Source: Acidobacteriota bacterium (GTDB taxonomy: Bacteria > Acidobacteriota > UBA890 > WLXD01). From it: a stretch of 61,121 nucleotides of DNA. A model generated the notes under the pieces. The model had not been told where the DNA came from. It did not search any database and was given only the letters and a program-made list of their open reading frames with translations. Of the stretch, positions 34,031 through 42,974 are shown piece by piece (position 1 is the stretch's first letter; each line of letters opens with the position of its first letter). The DNA lies in assembly GCA_029263295.1 (NCBI GenBank), contig JAJCXT010000067.1:1-61121 (forward strand), given 5' to 3'. Both the position numbers and the translations under genes were made by a program.

Positions 34031-34546
34031 TCAGAACTGCAGGCCGACTGTGACCTTGAAGCTCGGCAGGTCGCCAAGTCCCGCGCGCATCTCGAGGAGG
34101 TAGCGCACCTGACTGCCGCGCGCCTGGCTGACGTGGGGTACGGGACGCGTGCCCCACTCCACAGCCCCCACGAGACTGCCGCCGAGCAGGCCTTGCGAGT
34201 CGGCGCCGTCTCTCCACTCCATGCCAAACCCGAGCCCACCGCCAGCGAGCACCTGCACAGTGCGATCGGCGTGAATCAGGTAGAGCGCGTCGACGTTACC
34301 CACCAGCGTCGTCCGCGAGCTACCGAATCCGATCTCGGCACCTGGCTGGAAGCGTAGGCGCGGCAGGATCTCGCCCGCGTTCACGTGGAATCCCACGTGA
34401 AACTGGTCGGGGCTGATCGTCGCCCCGGCGCGGACGGCGAAGCGTGCCCCGCCGCCAGCAGGCAGATTTGAGGACTCTTGCGCCGCGACAGGTGCGGCAG
34501 CTAAGACCAACAGGACTAGCGCGAGTGTGATCCGGCCAGAACGCAT
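34031..34546 (-). CDS. Small exported outer-membrane-barrel-like protein
   Basis: The 171-residue protein has a signal peptide (ITLALVLLVLAAAPVAAQ). The rest is alternating-hydrophobic strands with Gly turns (FAVRAGATISPDQFHVGFHV, TVQVLAGGGLGFGMEW, LGGSLVGAVEWG) ending in FKVTVGLQF, whose final Phe is typical of small outer-membrane beta-barrels (OmpX/OmpA-like). Function unknown. A ribosome site (GGAG) lies 5 bases before ATG 34546. It is upstream of the pilus-like operon on the same strand but 273 bases away. Confidence 0.7.
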   Translation of the reverse strand: MRSGRITLALVLLVLAAAPVAAQESSNLPAGGGARFAVRAGATISPDQFHVGFHVNAGEILPRLRFQPGAEIGFGSSRTTLVGNVDALYLIHADRTVQVLAGGGLGFGMEWRDGADSQGLLGGSLVGAVEWGTRPVPHVSQARGSQVRYLLEMRAGLGDLPSFKVTVGLQF

Positions 34547-34671
34547 GATGACTCCATCAGCCGTGGGGGCAGCGGACTCATTCTAACGGAGAACCGGCTT
34601 CTCACGGAGAATCGGCGGGTGGCGCTGGTCGTGCTGCTGGCCCGGTCAGGCCGTCGAGCGCTCGCACGCGC

Positions 34672-35169
34672 CTACTGCGCGCCGACCCTCAATCTGAGAT
34701 CGCGCTGCGGAGCTTGCAACCAGGCTCCGTCCTTGATGATCAGGTCCGGTGCTGTCTCGCTGCCATTCCAATCCGCCGGCGGCTTGGGACCGCGCGCACC
34801 GTCACTGCCATACGAGAGCAGCAGAAAGTGGCCGCCCTCGGCGCGATACAACCAGGGGTTGCCCCACGGGTCCCGTAGACCCATCCCCTTCCCGTGAGGC
34901 GTGTTGAGCAACTCCTGCAAATCCTCTGGGTAACGACCTGCGTCGAGGAAAAACCCGATCGTTGCCTTCCCCATGCCCTGCAACTCCGCTATCGCCTTGC
35001 CCTGGTATACGGGCGCCTGCACTGGGCCGCCGCTCGGATCCGATACGTCGACGCCGCCCCCGTAGCCGCCCGATATCGCGGTCACCACCGCGCCGAGTCC
35101 CATTGAAACCACCATGCCCAGCAATACGTTGCGCATCGCGGAGCCGCCTTCATCGCCAAACAAGCTCAT
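34672..35169 (-). CDS. Orphan GspG-like protein without prepilin leader
   Basis: The 165-residue protein has one N-terminal helix (MRNVLLGMVVSMGLGAVVTAI). Its C-terminal part resembles the type II secretion pseudopilin GspG: LDAGRYPEDLQELL, then DPWGNPWLYR, then LLLSYGSDGARG, which corresponds to the GspG calcium loop. The prepilin peptidase motif (K/R-G-F-T-L-x-E) is missing, and no other gsp gene is near. It may be a membrane-anchored structural relative rather than a processed pseudopilin. ATG 35169 is preceded by GAGAGGGA. No function can be given. Confidence 0.7.
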   Translation of the reverse strand: MSLFGDEGGSAMRNVLLGMVVSMGLGAVVTAISGGYGGGVDVSDPSGGPVQAPVYQGKAIAELQGMGKATIGFFLDAGRYPEDLQELLNTPHGKGMGLRDPWGNPWLYRAEGGHFLLLSYGSDGARGPKPPADWNGSETAPDLIIKDGAWLQAPQRDLRLRVGAQ

Positions 35170-35277
35170 GACAAGTCCCTCTCGAAGTTGGATCTCCTCA
35201 CGCTAGCAAGCGGACCGCCGCCCTCCGAAGCCAATTCCGCGCCGCGCCCTGCTTTGCGGCTTGCCGGGCTACAGATA

Positions 35278-35307
35278 CATACGTATGATTCATACGAACG
35301 TTTGAAT
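35278..35307. promoter_or_regulatory. Palindromic TetR-type operator upstream of the efflux operon
   Basis: CATACGTATG (35278-35287) is a perfect 10-base palindrome. Immediately after it, 35288-35307 is a 20-base dyad (ATTCA-ACG...CGT-TGAAT) with 16 of 20 positions symmetric. The pair lies 40-70 bases before the TetR start codon, where an autorepressor site is expected, and ACG/CGT half-sites recur in both. Confidence 0.65.
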
Positions 35308-35347
35308 CAAGATCCAGAAATGAACTGGCCGCCACGGGAGCGGATCC

Positions 35348-36028
35348 ATGAGTGACACAAAAACCCGCCTGCTCGACGCCGCCGAAGCGTTGTTCGCAGA
35401 CCACGGGATCGCCGCGACATCGTTGCGCGATATCACGACCCAGGCCGAGGCCAATCTGGCAGCCGTGAACTACCACTTTGGCGGCAAGGACGGTTTGCTC
35501 ACCGCGGTGTTCGGTCGCAGGCTGAGACCAGTGAACCAGGAGCGCCTGGAGCTCCTCGACGCGTTCGAGAGTGCCGCCGGGGTCAGCCCCGTGCCACTCG
35601 ACCAAATCCTCTACGCCAACCTGGCGCCACCGTTCCGCATGCTCGACGCGTCCGGCGAGTCGGGCCAGCGTTTCATGCGCATAGTGGCGCGCATCAATGC
35701 CGACCCGGCGAGTTCGATCCACCAGGCCTTCCTGCGACACTTCGACGAGATCCGGGTTCGCTTCCTGGAAGCGCTGGCCAAGGCGCTCCCCGAGCTGGAC
35801 GCGGACGAGGTGGAACGGCGGTTCCACTACTCCTTGGCAGCCATGTTCCACACCTTCTGCTGGGGACCGCAGATTGCCTGTCTATGCGCCCAGCCACACG
35901 ATCACCGTGAGCGGGTGTTTACCTCGCTGATCGAGTATGGCGTGGCCGGCCTCCGGGCTCCGAGCGACGGAGTTGACCTCGATGAGCTGCGCGGACTCGA
36001 GCGCGCGATCAAGGGAGTACCGGCATGA
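35348..36028 (+). CDS. TetR-family regulator of the RND efflux operon
   Basis: The 226-residue protein starts with a TetR helix-turn-helix: TKTRLLDAAEALFADHGIAATSLRDITTQAEANLAAVNYHFGGKDGLL (about residues 4-52), where NYHF is the recognition-helix hallmark. The rest is the helical ligand-binding/dimer domain. TetR proteins repress and are released by a ligand. The gene is first in an operon of four and overlaps the next by ATGA, with a dyad operator upstream, so it should control both itself and the pump. Start chosen at 35348 with GGAG 8 bases before. Confidence 0.9.
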   Translation: MSDTKTRLLDAAEALFADHGIAATSLRDITTQAEANLAAVNYHFGGKDGLLTAVFGRRLRPVNQERLELLDAFESAAGVSPVPLDQILYANLAPPFRMLDASGESGQRFMRIVARINADPASSIHQAFLRHFDEIRVRFLEALAKALPELDADEVERRFHYSLAAMFHTFCWGPQIACLCAQPHDHRERVFTSLIEYGVAGLRAPSDGVDLDELRGLERAIKGVPA

Positions 36029-37503
36029 GCAGGACGCCGGCCATCGCACTCGTGGGTCTGGTTACCTTGACGGCATGCACCCCGAGTTCCCCGCCCGCGA
36101 CGCAGCCAGAAACGGGCATCGAGATCCCCGACCAGTGGAGCGCGAACGTCGCGGGACCATCGGGCCCGCTGCCTGAGCGGTGGTGGGAAGACTTCGCCGC
36201 CGTGGCGCTCACCGAGGCCATCGACCGGGCGCTGGAGTACAACACTGACCTGCTGGTGGCGGCGGCCCGCGTCGACCAGGCCGCGGCACAGGCGCGCATC
36301 GCCGGGGCCGACCTCGAGCCTCAGGTCAGTGCCGGACTCTCCGGCCTGCGGGCAAAGCGCAACTTCGTCGGCTTCCCTATCCCGGGCGCCGAAGACAACG
36401 TCCTGACCACAGTTTCGAGCAACTACGGCGTGTCGGTCGACCTGTCGTGGGAGATCGATCTCTGGGGCCGTCTCAGCGCGCAGGCGCGCGAGGGCATCGC
36501 CGCCTTCCAGGCCTCACAGGCTGACTACGAAGGGATGCGGCTGTCGATCGCCGGCCAGACCGCCAAGGCATGGTTCGCGGTCGCCGAAGCGCAGGTACAG
36601 CTCGACCTGGCCGAACGCACGGTGACGAGCCGCACACGTTCCGCCGAACAGGTCCGAGTTCGTTTCGAGCGTGGTATCCGGCCGCCACTGGATCTAAGGC
36701 TGGCGCTGGCCCAGCTGTACGCGGCACAGGCCGCGGTCCCCGCCCGCGAGCGCCAACTCGACTTCGCCAGTCGGCAGATGGAGGTCCTGCTCGGTCTCTA
36801 TCCAGGCCGTAGCGCGGTGTTCCCGGAGCAACTCATCGCAACGCCTGCGGAGATCCCCGCAGGCTTGCCGGCGGAATTGGTCTCCCGTCGCCCCGACCTG
36901 GTAGCAGCTGAGCGCAGGCTGACTGCTTCGCAACAACGTCTGAAAGGCGCCCGCGCGTCGCTCTACCCGCGGCTCAGCCTTACAGCGTCGGGAGGCACAT
37001 CCAGCGCCGGCCTCACGGACCTTGTAGATGGCAACTTCTCGGTATGGAGCCTGGCGGGGAACCTCATCGGCCCGCTGCTCCAGGGCGGCCGGCTGCGCGC
37101 TGGAGTCGACTTCGCCGAAGCCGGCATCGACGTCGAGGTTGCCACCTACATCGGCTCCGCTCTGCGCGCCTACTCGGAGGTCGAATCGACGCTGGCCACC
37201 GAGGAGTTCCTGTCCGAGCGCGTGTCTGCCCTCGAACAGGCCACCGTTCAATCACGCGCCGCCGAGGCACTGGCGCTCGACCGGTACCGCAACGGCCTCG
37301 AGCGCTTCATCACGGTACTCGACTCGCAGCGCAGAACGTTCGAGGCCGAGAGCGCCTGGATCGCTGGCCGCCGTGAAAGGCTCGACAACCGAGTCGATCT
37401 CTACCTTGCGCTGGGTGGCGGGTTCGACCCTGGACCCATCTATCAGCCCGCCGCCAGCACCGCCCCCCCCATGACCGACACTTCCTCGGAGAGCGACCAA
37501 TGA
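36025..37503 (+). CDS. Outer-membrane factor of RND efflux system (TolC/OprM-type lipoprotein)
   Basis: The 492-residue protein has a lipobox (LTAC, Cys18) and the two repeated outer-membrane-efflux-protein domains of NodT/OprM: RWWEDF, ALEYNTDLLVAAARVDQA near the N-terminus, PQVSAGLSG, the LPAELVSRRPDL hinge (about residues 287-298), then the second repeat with SLYPRLSLTASGG. It forms the trimeric outer-membrane channel of a tripartite pump. It overlaps the TetR gene upstream and the adaptor gene downstream by ATGA. Confidence 0.93.
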   Translation: MSRTPAIALVGLVTLTACTPSSPPATQPETGIEIPDQWSANVAGPSGPLPERWWEDFAAVALTEAIDRALEYNTDLLVAAARVDQAAAQARIAGADLEPQVSAGLSGLRAKRNFVGFPIPGAEDNVLTTVSSNYGVSVDLSWEIDLWGRLSAQAREGIAAFQASQADYEGMRLSIAGQTAKAWFAVAEAQVQLDLAERTVTSRTRSAEQVRVRFERGIRPPLDLRLALAQLYAAQAAVPARERQLDFASRQMEVLLGLYPGRSAVFPEQLIATPAEIPAGLPAELVSRRPDLVAAERRLTASQQRLKGARASLYPRLSLTASGGTSSAGLTDLVDGNFSVWSLAGNLIGPLLQGGRLRAGVDFAEAGIDVEVATYIGSALRAYSEVESTLATEEFLSERVSALEQATVQSRAAEALALDRYRNGLERFITVLDSQRRTFEAESAWIAGRRERLDNRVDLYLALGGGFDPGPIYQPAASTAPPMTDTSSESDQ

Positions 37504-38684
37504 ACCGCAAGGTCGTCCTTTTTCTGAAGATCACCCTGCCCATTGTCGCGCTGGTTATCGCAGCGTTCGGCGCCCGAATGCTGGCCGGCATGCAGACTCC
37601 GCCGGAATCCGTGCCACCCGAGGTGCGCCCGCCAGTGGTGCGCGTGCAGACGATCGCGCTGGAGGACCACCGCTTCACGGTCGAGTCACAGGGCACGGTT
37701 CGGCCGCGAGCCGAGAGCCGCGTGGTGCCAGCGGTTGCAGGTCGCGTCCTGTGGGTATCCGAGGACTTCGTGTCGGGTGGATTCCTCGAAGCCGGCGCGC
37801 CGATGTTGCGTATCGATCCCTACGACTATGAGCAGGCCGTCGTGCGCGCCGCCGCCGAGGTAGCTTCGGCCAAGCTGCGACTGGCCCAGGAACAGGCCGA
37901 GGCGGAGGTCGCAAGGGCTGAGTGGGAGGAATTAGGCGAAGGTCCGCCGCCCGACCTCACGGCGCGCGTTCCGCACCTGGAGAACGCCCGCGCGTCGGTG
38001 GCCGCCGCCGAGGCGAACCTGACCAGAACGGAGCACGACCTGGAGCGCACCGAGATCAAGGCCCCGTATGCGGGACGCGTCCGCGAAAAGACCGTCGATA
38101 TCGGCCAGTTCGTCAGTCCGGGCAATCAGCTCGGAGCAATCTACGCGATCGACTACGCGGAAATCAGGTTGCCGCTACCCGACAAGGACCTCGCCTACCT
38201 GAGCAACATGCCGCTGGTGTACCGCGGCCAGACCCGCACTCAGGGTCCCGAGGTTATCCTGCGGGCCGACTTCGCCGGGCGCAGCCACCAGTGGACTGGC
38301 CGCCTCGTGCGCACGGAGGGTGAAATCGACGCCGCCAGTCGCATGGTCCACGCCGTGGCGCAGGTGCGCGATCCGTACGGCCGCGGCGAGGACCCGGGCC
38401 GCCCGCCGCTCGCTGTCGGCATGTACGTGACCGCCGAGATCTTCGGCGACCTCGCCGAACAGGTCGCAATCATCCCGCGTGCCGCTCTGCGCGGCGACGA
38501 CAGCGTGTGGGTTCTCGATGCCGACAACCGGCTACGGACCCGAACCGTAGAGGTACTGCGACTGCAGAATAGCGACGCGGTCATCGGTAGCGGCCTTACC
38601 AGCGGCGAGCTTGTCATCCTGTCGTCGCTCGACTTCGTCACCGAGGGCATGTTGACCGAACCCACCGAAGGGGCCACCTCATGA
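37500..38684 (+). CDS. Periplasmic adaptor of RND efflux system
   Basis: The 394-residue protein has an N-terminal membrane anchor (LFLKITLPIVALVIAAFGARML), then a lipoyl/barrel-sandwich domain (GTVRPRAESRVVPAVAGRVLW, about residues 63-85) and a coiled-coil hairpin (about 100-185, rich in Ala/Glu). Beta-barrel and membrane-proximal domains complete it (APYAGRVREKTVDIGQFVSPG; VAIIPRAALRGDDSVWVLD). This is a standard membrane fusion protein that bridges inner-membrane pump and outer-membrane channel. ATGA overlaps with both neighbours show tight coupling. Confidence 0.93.
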   Translation: MNRKVVLFLKITLPIVALVIAAFGARMLAGMQTPPESVPPEVRPPVVRVQTIALEDHRFTVESQGTVRPRAESRVVPAVAGRVLWVSEDFVSGGFLEAGAPMLRIDPYDYEQAVVRAAAEVASAKLRLAQEQAEAEVARAEWEELGEGPPPDLTARVPHLENARASVAAAEANLTRTEHDLERTEIKAPYAGRVREKTVDIGQFVSPGNQLGAIYAIDYAEIRLPLPDKDLAYLSNMPLVYRGQTRTQGPEVILRADFAGRSHQWTGRLVRTEGEIDAASRMVHAVAQVRDPYGRGEDPGRPPLAVGMYVTAEIFGDLAEQVAIIPRAALRGDDSVWVLDADNRLRTRTVEVLRLQNSDAVIGSGLTSGELVILSSLDFVTEGMLTEPTEGATS

Positions 38685-41600
38685 GAGGGGTGATCGCCTG
38701 GTTCGCTCACAACGAGGTGGCCGCCAACCTGCTCATGGTCTTCATCGTGGCCGCTGGCACGATGACGGTTCTCAACGTGCCGCAGGAGGTCTTCCCCGAA
38801 TTCGATCTCGACATGATTCAGGTAACCGTGGCCTATCTCGGCGCGGCACCGGACGAGGTCGAGCAGGGCGTGAACGTCCGCATCGAAGAGGCCGTCCAGG
38901 GCATCGACGGGATCAAGAAGATCACGTCGACCGCGGCGGAGAGCATGGGGACCGTCCTCATCGAACTCGAGATTGACGCTAATTCGCGCAAGGTACTCGA
39001 CGAGGTGAACACGAGTATCGACGCGATCGAGACCTTCCCCACCGAAACCGAAAAGCCGATCGTCCGCGAGCTGACGAACCGTCAGCAGGTAGTCGACATC
39101 GCGATCTACGGCAACACCGATGAACGTTCGCTCAAGCGCCTCGCGGAACGCGTTCGTGACGAACTCTCGGCCCTGCCGGAAATCACCCAGGTCGAGCTAG
39201 CCAACGCCCGCCCCTACGAGATTTCAGTCGAAGTCTCTGAGGAGTCTCTACGGCGCCATGGCATCACCTTCGATTTCGTGGCCAGCGCTGTGCGTAGATC
39301 TTCGCTGGACCTACCCGGTGGCTCGGTAAGGACGGCCGGAGGCGAGATTCTGTTGCGCACCAAGGGTCAGGCGTACAGCGCGATCGAGTTCTCCGATCTC
39401 GTGCTGCTCACGCGACCTGACGGAACCCATATCGTCCTCGGGGACGTCGCCAACATCGTCGACGGATTCGCCGAGACCGACCAGATCAGCCGCTTCGATG
39501 GCCTGCCGGCGCTTACTGCCAAGGTCTACCGTACGGGCTCACAGCAGGCCCTCGACGTCGCGGCTGCCGTGATCGGCTATGTCGAGCGCACCCAGGCGGA
39601 ACTGCCGGAAGGGCTCTACGTCACCACGTGGCAGGACCAGTCGAAGGTCCTGCGCGACCGTCTCGATCTTCTTCTGCGCAATGGCCGCGTCGGCTTCGCC
39701 CTCGTGTTCCTCAGCCTGGCGCTCTTCCTGAGACTGCGGCTGGCGTTCTGGGTCAGCCTGGGAATCCCGATCAGCTTCCTAGGCGCCATCTGGCTGATGC
39801 CCGGGCTTGGCGTTTCGATCAACCTGATGTCGCTGTTCGCGTTCATCCTCGTGCTTGGACTGGTAGTCGATGACGCGATCATCGTGGGCGAGAACATCTA
39901 TACCCATCAACAGAAAGGCGATGACGGCAGGCAGGCCGCCATCGATGGTGCGGTCGAGGTGTCCAAACCGGTCATCTTCGCGGTACTGACGACAATGGCC
40001 GCGTTCTCTCCGCTGCTGCAGGTGCCGGGCATGATCGGCAAGATCATGGTGACGCCACCGATCATCGTGATGTCGTGCCTGCTGTTCTCGCTGGTGGAAT
40101 CGCTGTTGGTGCTCCCGGCCCATCTGTCCCATCGCCCGCAGCGCAAGGACAACGAGCGCGGGCTCTGGTTCCAGTTGCAGCGCAAGATCTCCGGTGCGAT
40201 GCACTGGACCATCGATCGCATCTACACGCCCATCGTCGATCTGGGGCTGCGCTGGCGCTATCTGACGGTTGCGATCGGCATCGGCACGCTCCTGCTCACC
40301 GTAGGACTGGTACAGGCCGGCTTCCTGCGCTTCATCTTCATGCCCGACATCGAGGCAGACTTCGTCCTCGCGACGCTCACCATGCCGCAGGGCACCCCGG
40401 TGGAGGTAACCTCCGCGGCCGTCGCGAGGATCGAACAGAGCTCGCTTCAGCTGCAGCAGGAGGTTATCGACGAGTACGGATTCGACGTATTCCGCCACAC
40501 CTCGGCCTCGATCGGTGGGCAGCCCATGCAGCAGCGGATGGCTTCTCAGTTCGGCGGAGTCCAGGTGCTCGGTTCGAGCGCTCACCTCGGCGAGGTGGCG
40601 ATTGAACTCATATCCGCCGAGGAGCGCGGCAGCGTCTCGTCCGAGTTCATGGCCACCCGCTGGCGCGAGATCACGGGCGGCATCCCCGATGCCGTCGCCC
40701 TCGCTTACTCGGCCTCGCTCTTCGATAGCGGCGAAGACGTGAACATCCAGTTCACCGGCCTGGACCTCGAACAACTGACCGCCGCCGCCGACGACCTGAA
40801 AGCGCAGCTCGCCAGCTACGACGGGGTCACTGAAATCTCCGACTCCTTCATGGAAGGCAAGCGTGAGCTGAAACTGGCCATCAAGCCCGAGGCCGAGACG
40901 CTGGGCCTGACGCTGGCGGACCTCGGCCGGCAAGTGCGCCAGGGCTTCTACGGCGAAGAGGCGCAGCGCATTCAACGCGGTCGTGACGACGTTCGCGTCA
41001 TGGTGCGCTACCCGGAGAGCCAGCGCCGTTCCGTCAGCAACCTCGAGAGCATGCGGATTCGCACCCCCACGGGGGCCGAGGTTCCCTTCGGCCAGGTCGC
41101 AGAAGTCGTCCCCGGTCGCGGCTACTCCACCATCGAACGCGTGGACCGCAGCCGCGCTGTGCGCGTGACCGCCAGGGTTGATAAGTCGGTGACGACGGCG
41201 GGTGCAATCAACGGCGCGCTGGAGGCCACGGTGCTGCCAGAGATGATGCCCGCCTATCCCGGTGTTCGATTCTCGTTCGAAGGCTCGGCCGCGGAGCAAC
41301 GCGACACTCTGGGCGGCCTGGCTCGCGGCTTTATCCTGGCACTACTGGCTATCTACGGGCTGCTGGCTATTCCCCTGCGCTCCTACCTGCAGCCGCTGGT
41401 AGTCATGTCCGCGATTCCCTTCGGCATCGTCGGCGCCATCTGGGGCCACATCATCATGGGCCTCGACCTGACCATTCTCTCGATGTTCGGCGTGGTCGCT
41501 CTGGCCGGCGTCGTCGTCAACGACAGCCTGGTGCTGGTCGACTTCATCAACCGCGGGCGCGAACATGGGCGGGACCTCGAGAAGGTGATCCATCGTGCGG

Positions 41601-41863
41601 GCGCGGTGCGTTTCCGACCGATCATGCTCACCTCGCTCACTACGTTCGCGGGCCTACTCCCCATGCTGCTGGAGAAGAGCCTGCAGGCCCAGTTCCTGAT
41701 CCCGATGGCGGTATCGCTGGCCTTCGGTGTGCTCTTCGCGACCTTCGTCACGCTCGTGCTGGTGCCCTGCGGCTACATGATCATCGAAGACCTGACGGTC
41801 CTGCCGAGCAAGCTACGCCGTATGGGACAACCCGCCGCGGAATCCGCCGACTCAGTCGTCTAG
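38681..41863 (+). CDS. RND efflux permease (AcrB-like)
   Basis: The 1060-residue protein has the RND layout: N-terminal helix, a first porter domain, helices 2-6, a second porter domain and helices 8-12. The proton-relay pair Asp397-Asp398 stands in GLVVDDAIIVGENIY (helix 4). The helix-10 position that in AcrB is Lys940 reads VVVNDSLVLVDF (Asn947-Asp948), so the canonical Lys is missing, as in some divergent members. Substrate cannot be predicted, although a TetR control gene suggests toxic compounds. Its last 12 bases overlap the 3' end of the convergent cysteine/cystathionine synthase gene. Confidence 0.93.
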   Translation: MRGVIAWFAHNEVAANLLMVFIVAAGTMTVLNVPQEVFPEFDLDMIQVTVAYLGAAPDEVEQGVNVRIEEAVQGIDGIKKITSTAAESMGTVLIELEIDANSRKVLDEVNTSIDAIETFPTETEKPIVRELTNRQQVVDIAIYGNTDERSLKRLAERVRDELSALPEITQVELANARPYEISVEVSEESLRRHGITFDFVASAVRRSSLDLPGGSVRTAGGEILLRTKGQAYSAIEFSDLVLLTRPDGTHIVLGDVANIVDGFAETDQISRFDGLPALTAKVYRTGSQQALDVAAAVIGYVERTQAELPEGLYVTTWQDQSKVLRDRLDLLLRNGRVGFALVFLSLALFLRLRLAFWVSLGIPISFLGAIWLMPGLGVSINLMSLFAFILVLGLVVDDAIIVGENIYTHQQKGDDGRQAAIDGAVEVSKPVIFAVLTTMAAFSPLLQVPGMIGKIMVTPPIIVMSCLLFSLVESLLVLPAHLSHRPQRKDNERGLWFQLQRKISGAMHWTIDRIYTPIVDLGLRWRYLTVAIGIGTLLLTVGLVQAGFLRFIFMPDIEADFVLATLTMPQGTPVEVTSAAVARIEQSSLQLQQEVIDEYGFDVFRHTSASIGGQPMQQRMASQFGGVQVLGSSAHLGEVAIELISAEERGSVSSEFMATRWREITGGIPDAVALAYSASLFDSGEDVNIQFTGLDLEQLTAAADDLKAQLASYDGVTEISDSFMEGKRELKLAIKPEAETLGLTLADLGRQVRQGFYGEEAQRIQRGRDDVRVMVRYPESQRRSVSNLESMRIRTPTGAEVPFGQVAEVVPGRGYSTIERVDRSRAVRVTARVDKSVTTAGAINGALEATVLPEMMPAYPGVRFSFEGSAAEQRDTLGGLARGFILALLAIYGLLAIPLRSYLQPLVVMSAIPFGIVGAIWGHIIMGLDLTILSMFGVVALAGVVVNDSLVLVDFINRGREHGRDLEKVIHRAGAVRFRPIMLTSLTTFAGLLPMLLEKSLQAQFLIPMAVSLAFGVLFATFVTLVLVPCGYMIIEDLTVLPSKLRRMGQPAAESADSVV

Positions 41864-42829
41864 CAGGCCCTGGCTCCGCATCCAGCCCTCGTTGAGCTTG
41901 GACAGGCATCGTTCGCCCGAGTCGGGCAGCAGCGTCACGATCATCGCGGCGTCGTCGGCCGCAGACGCAACCTGTTTCGCGCCGACCACGGCCGCACCAC
42001 CCGAGGATCCCGTGAAGATCGCTTCGCTCTGGGCCAGCTCGAAGACCGCCTTGTACGCCGCCCGATCGTCGATCGTAATCACGTCGTCGATGTAGTCCCA
42101 CCACACAGTGTCCGGCAGGAAATCCTCTCCGATACCATCGATCTTGTACTGGTGAATCTCATCAGCCGACGGCAGTTCGCCATGCTTGCAGTAGTAGGCA
42201 TAGACCGAGCCCACGGTGTCCACGCCGATCACCTGGATGTCCGCGTTCTGTTCCTTCAGGAACTTGGCCGTGCCGCTAATCGTGCCACCCGTGCCCATCC
42301 CCACGACCCAGTGCGTAATCTGCCCATCGGTCTGGCGCCAGATCTCTGGACCGGTGGTCCGGTAGTGAGCGCCGGGGTTGGCCTGGTTGTAGTACTGGTA
42401 CGGCAGGTACGCGCCCTCTTGGTCACGGATGCGCTCGGCCACCTTGTAGTAGGAACGCGGATCGTCCGCCTCGACGTCGGTGGGGCAGATATGAACCTCG
42501 GCGCCAAAGGCCTTCAGCAGGGCGACTTTCTCATCCGGTATCTTCGCCGCCGCGGTGCACACCATGCGGTACCCCTTGAGCACCGCTACCATGGCCAGGC
42601 CCAGTCCCGTGTTACCCGATGTGGGTTCGACGATCGTTCCGCCCGGCTTCAACAGCCCGGCCTCTTCGCCGGCCTCGATCAGCGCCAGCGCGATGCGGTC
42701 CTTGACGCTGCCGCCGGGGTTGAACGACTCGACCTTGGCAACGACGGTCGCCCCGCCGGGGCAATAGCGGTCCAGCCGGACCAGCGGCGTGTTGCCGAGT
42801 GTCTCGAGAATATGCGCGTGGATCTCCAA
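41852..42829 (-). CDS. PLP-dependent cysteine synthase/cystathionine beta-synthase-type enzyme
   Basis: The 325-residue protein is a fold-type II PLP enzyme: ILETLGNTPLVRL at the N-terminus, the PLP Lys43 in NPGGSVKDR, the substrate loop PTSGNTG, the phosphate-binding VVGMGTGGTISGTAKFL, and FTGSSGGAAV near the end. Residues such as the long GKIDGIG-like HQYKIDGIGEDFLPD segment favour the cystathionine beta-synthase side, but no CBS domains follow. Reaction is either O-acetylserine plus sulfide to cysteine, or serine plus homocysteine to cystathionine. The start is TTG 42829 behind GGAG; it gives the usual N-terminus. The 3' ends of this gene and the RND permease overlap by 12 bases. Confidence 0.87.
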   Translation of the reverse strand: MEIHAHILETLGNTPLVRLDRYCPGGATVVAKVESFNPGGSVKDRIALALIEAGEEAGLLKPGGTIVEPTSGNTGLGLAMVAVLKGYRMVCTAAAKIPDEKVALLKAFGAEVHICPTDVEADDPRSYYKVAERIRDQEGAYLPYQYYNQANPGAHYRTTGPEIWRQTDGQITHWVVGMGTGGTISGTAKFLKEQNADIQVIGVDTVGSVYAYYCKHGELPSADEIHQYKIDGIGEDFLPDTVWWDYIDDVITIDDRAAYKAVFELAQSEAIFTGSSGGAAVVGAKQVASAADDAAMIVTLLPDSGERCLSKLNEGWMRSQGLLDD

Positions 42830-42974
42830 GAATCATCTCCGACCGAGGCGGTGATTCCGCCGAACTGCGAGCCCACGCGTCAACCATCTACGACGCGGCA
42901 GTTAGCTGGCTCCGGCACGGTGTCGGCGGGCGTAAGATCTTCAACTTACCATGATCGCCCATAGCCCGACGCGC

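Noticed and set aside
33898-34239. 113-codon frame on the minus strand before the pilus-like operon
   Set aside because: Most of it overlaps the small barrel-protein gene in another frame and the translation shows no signal peptide or known fold.
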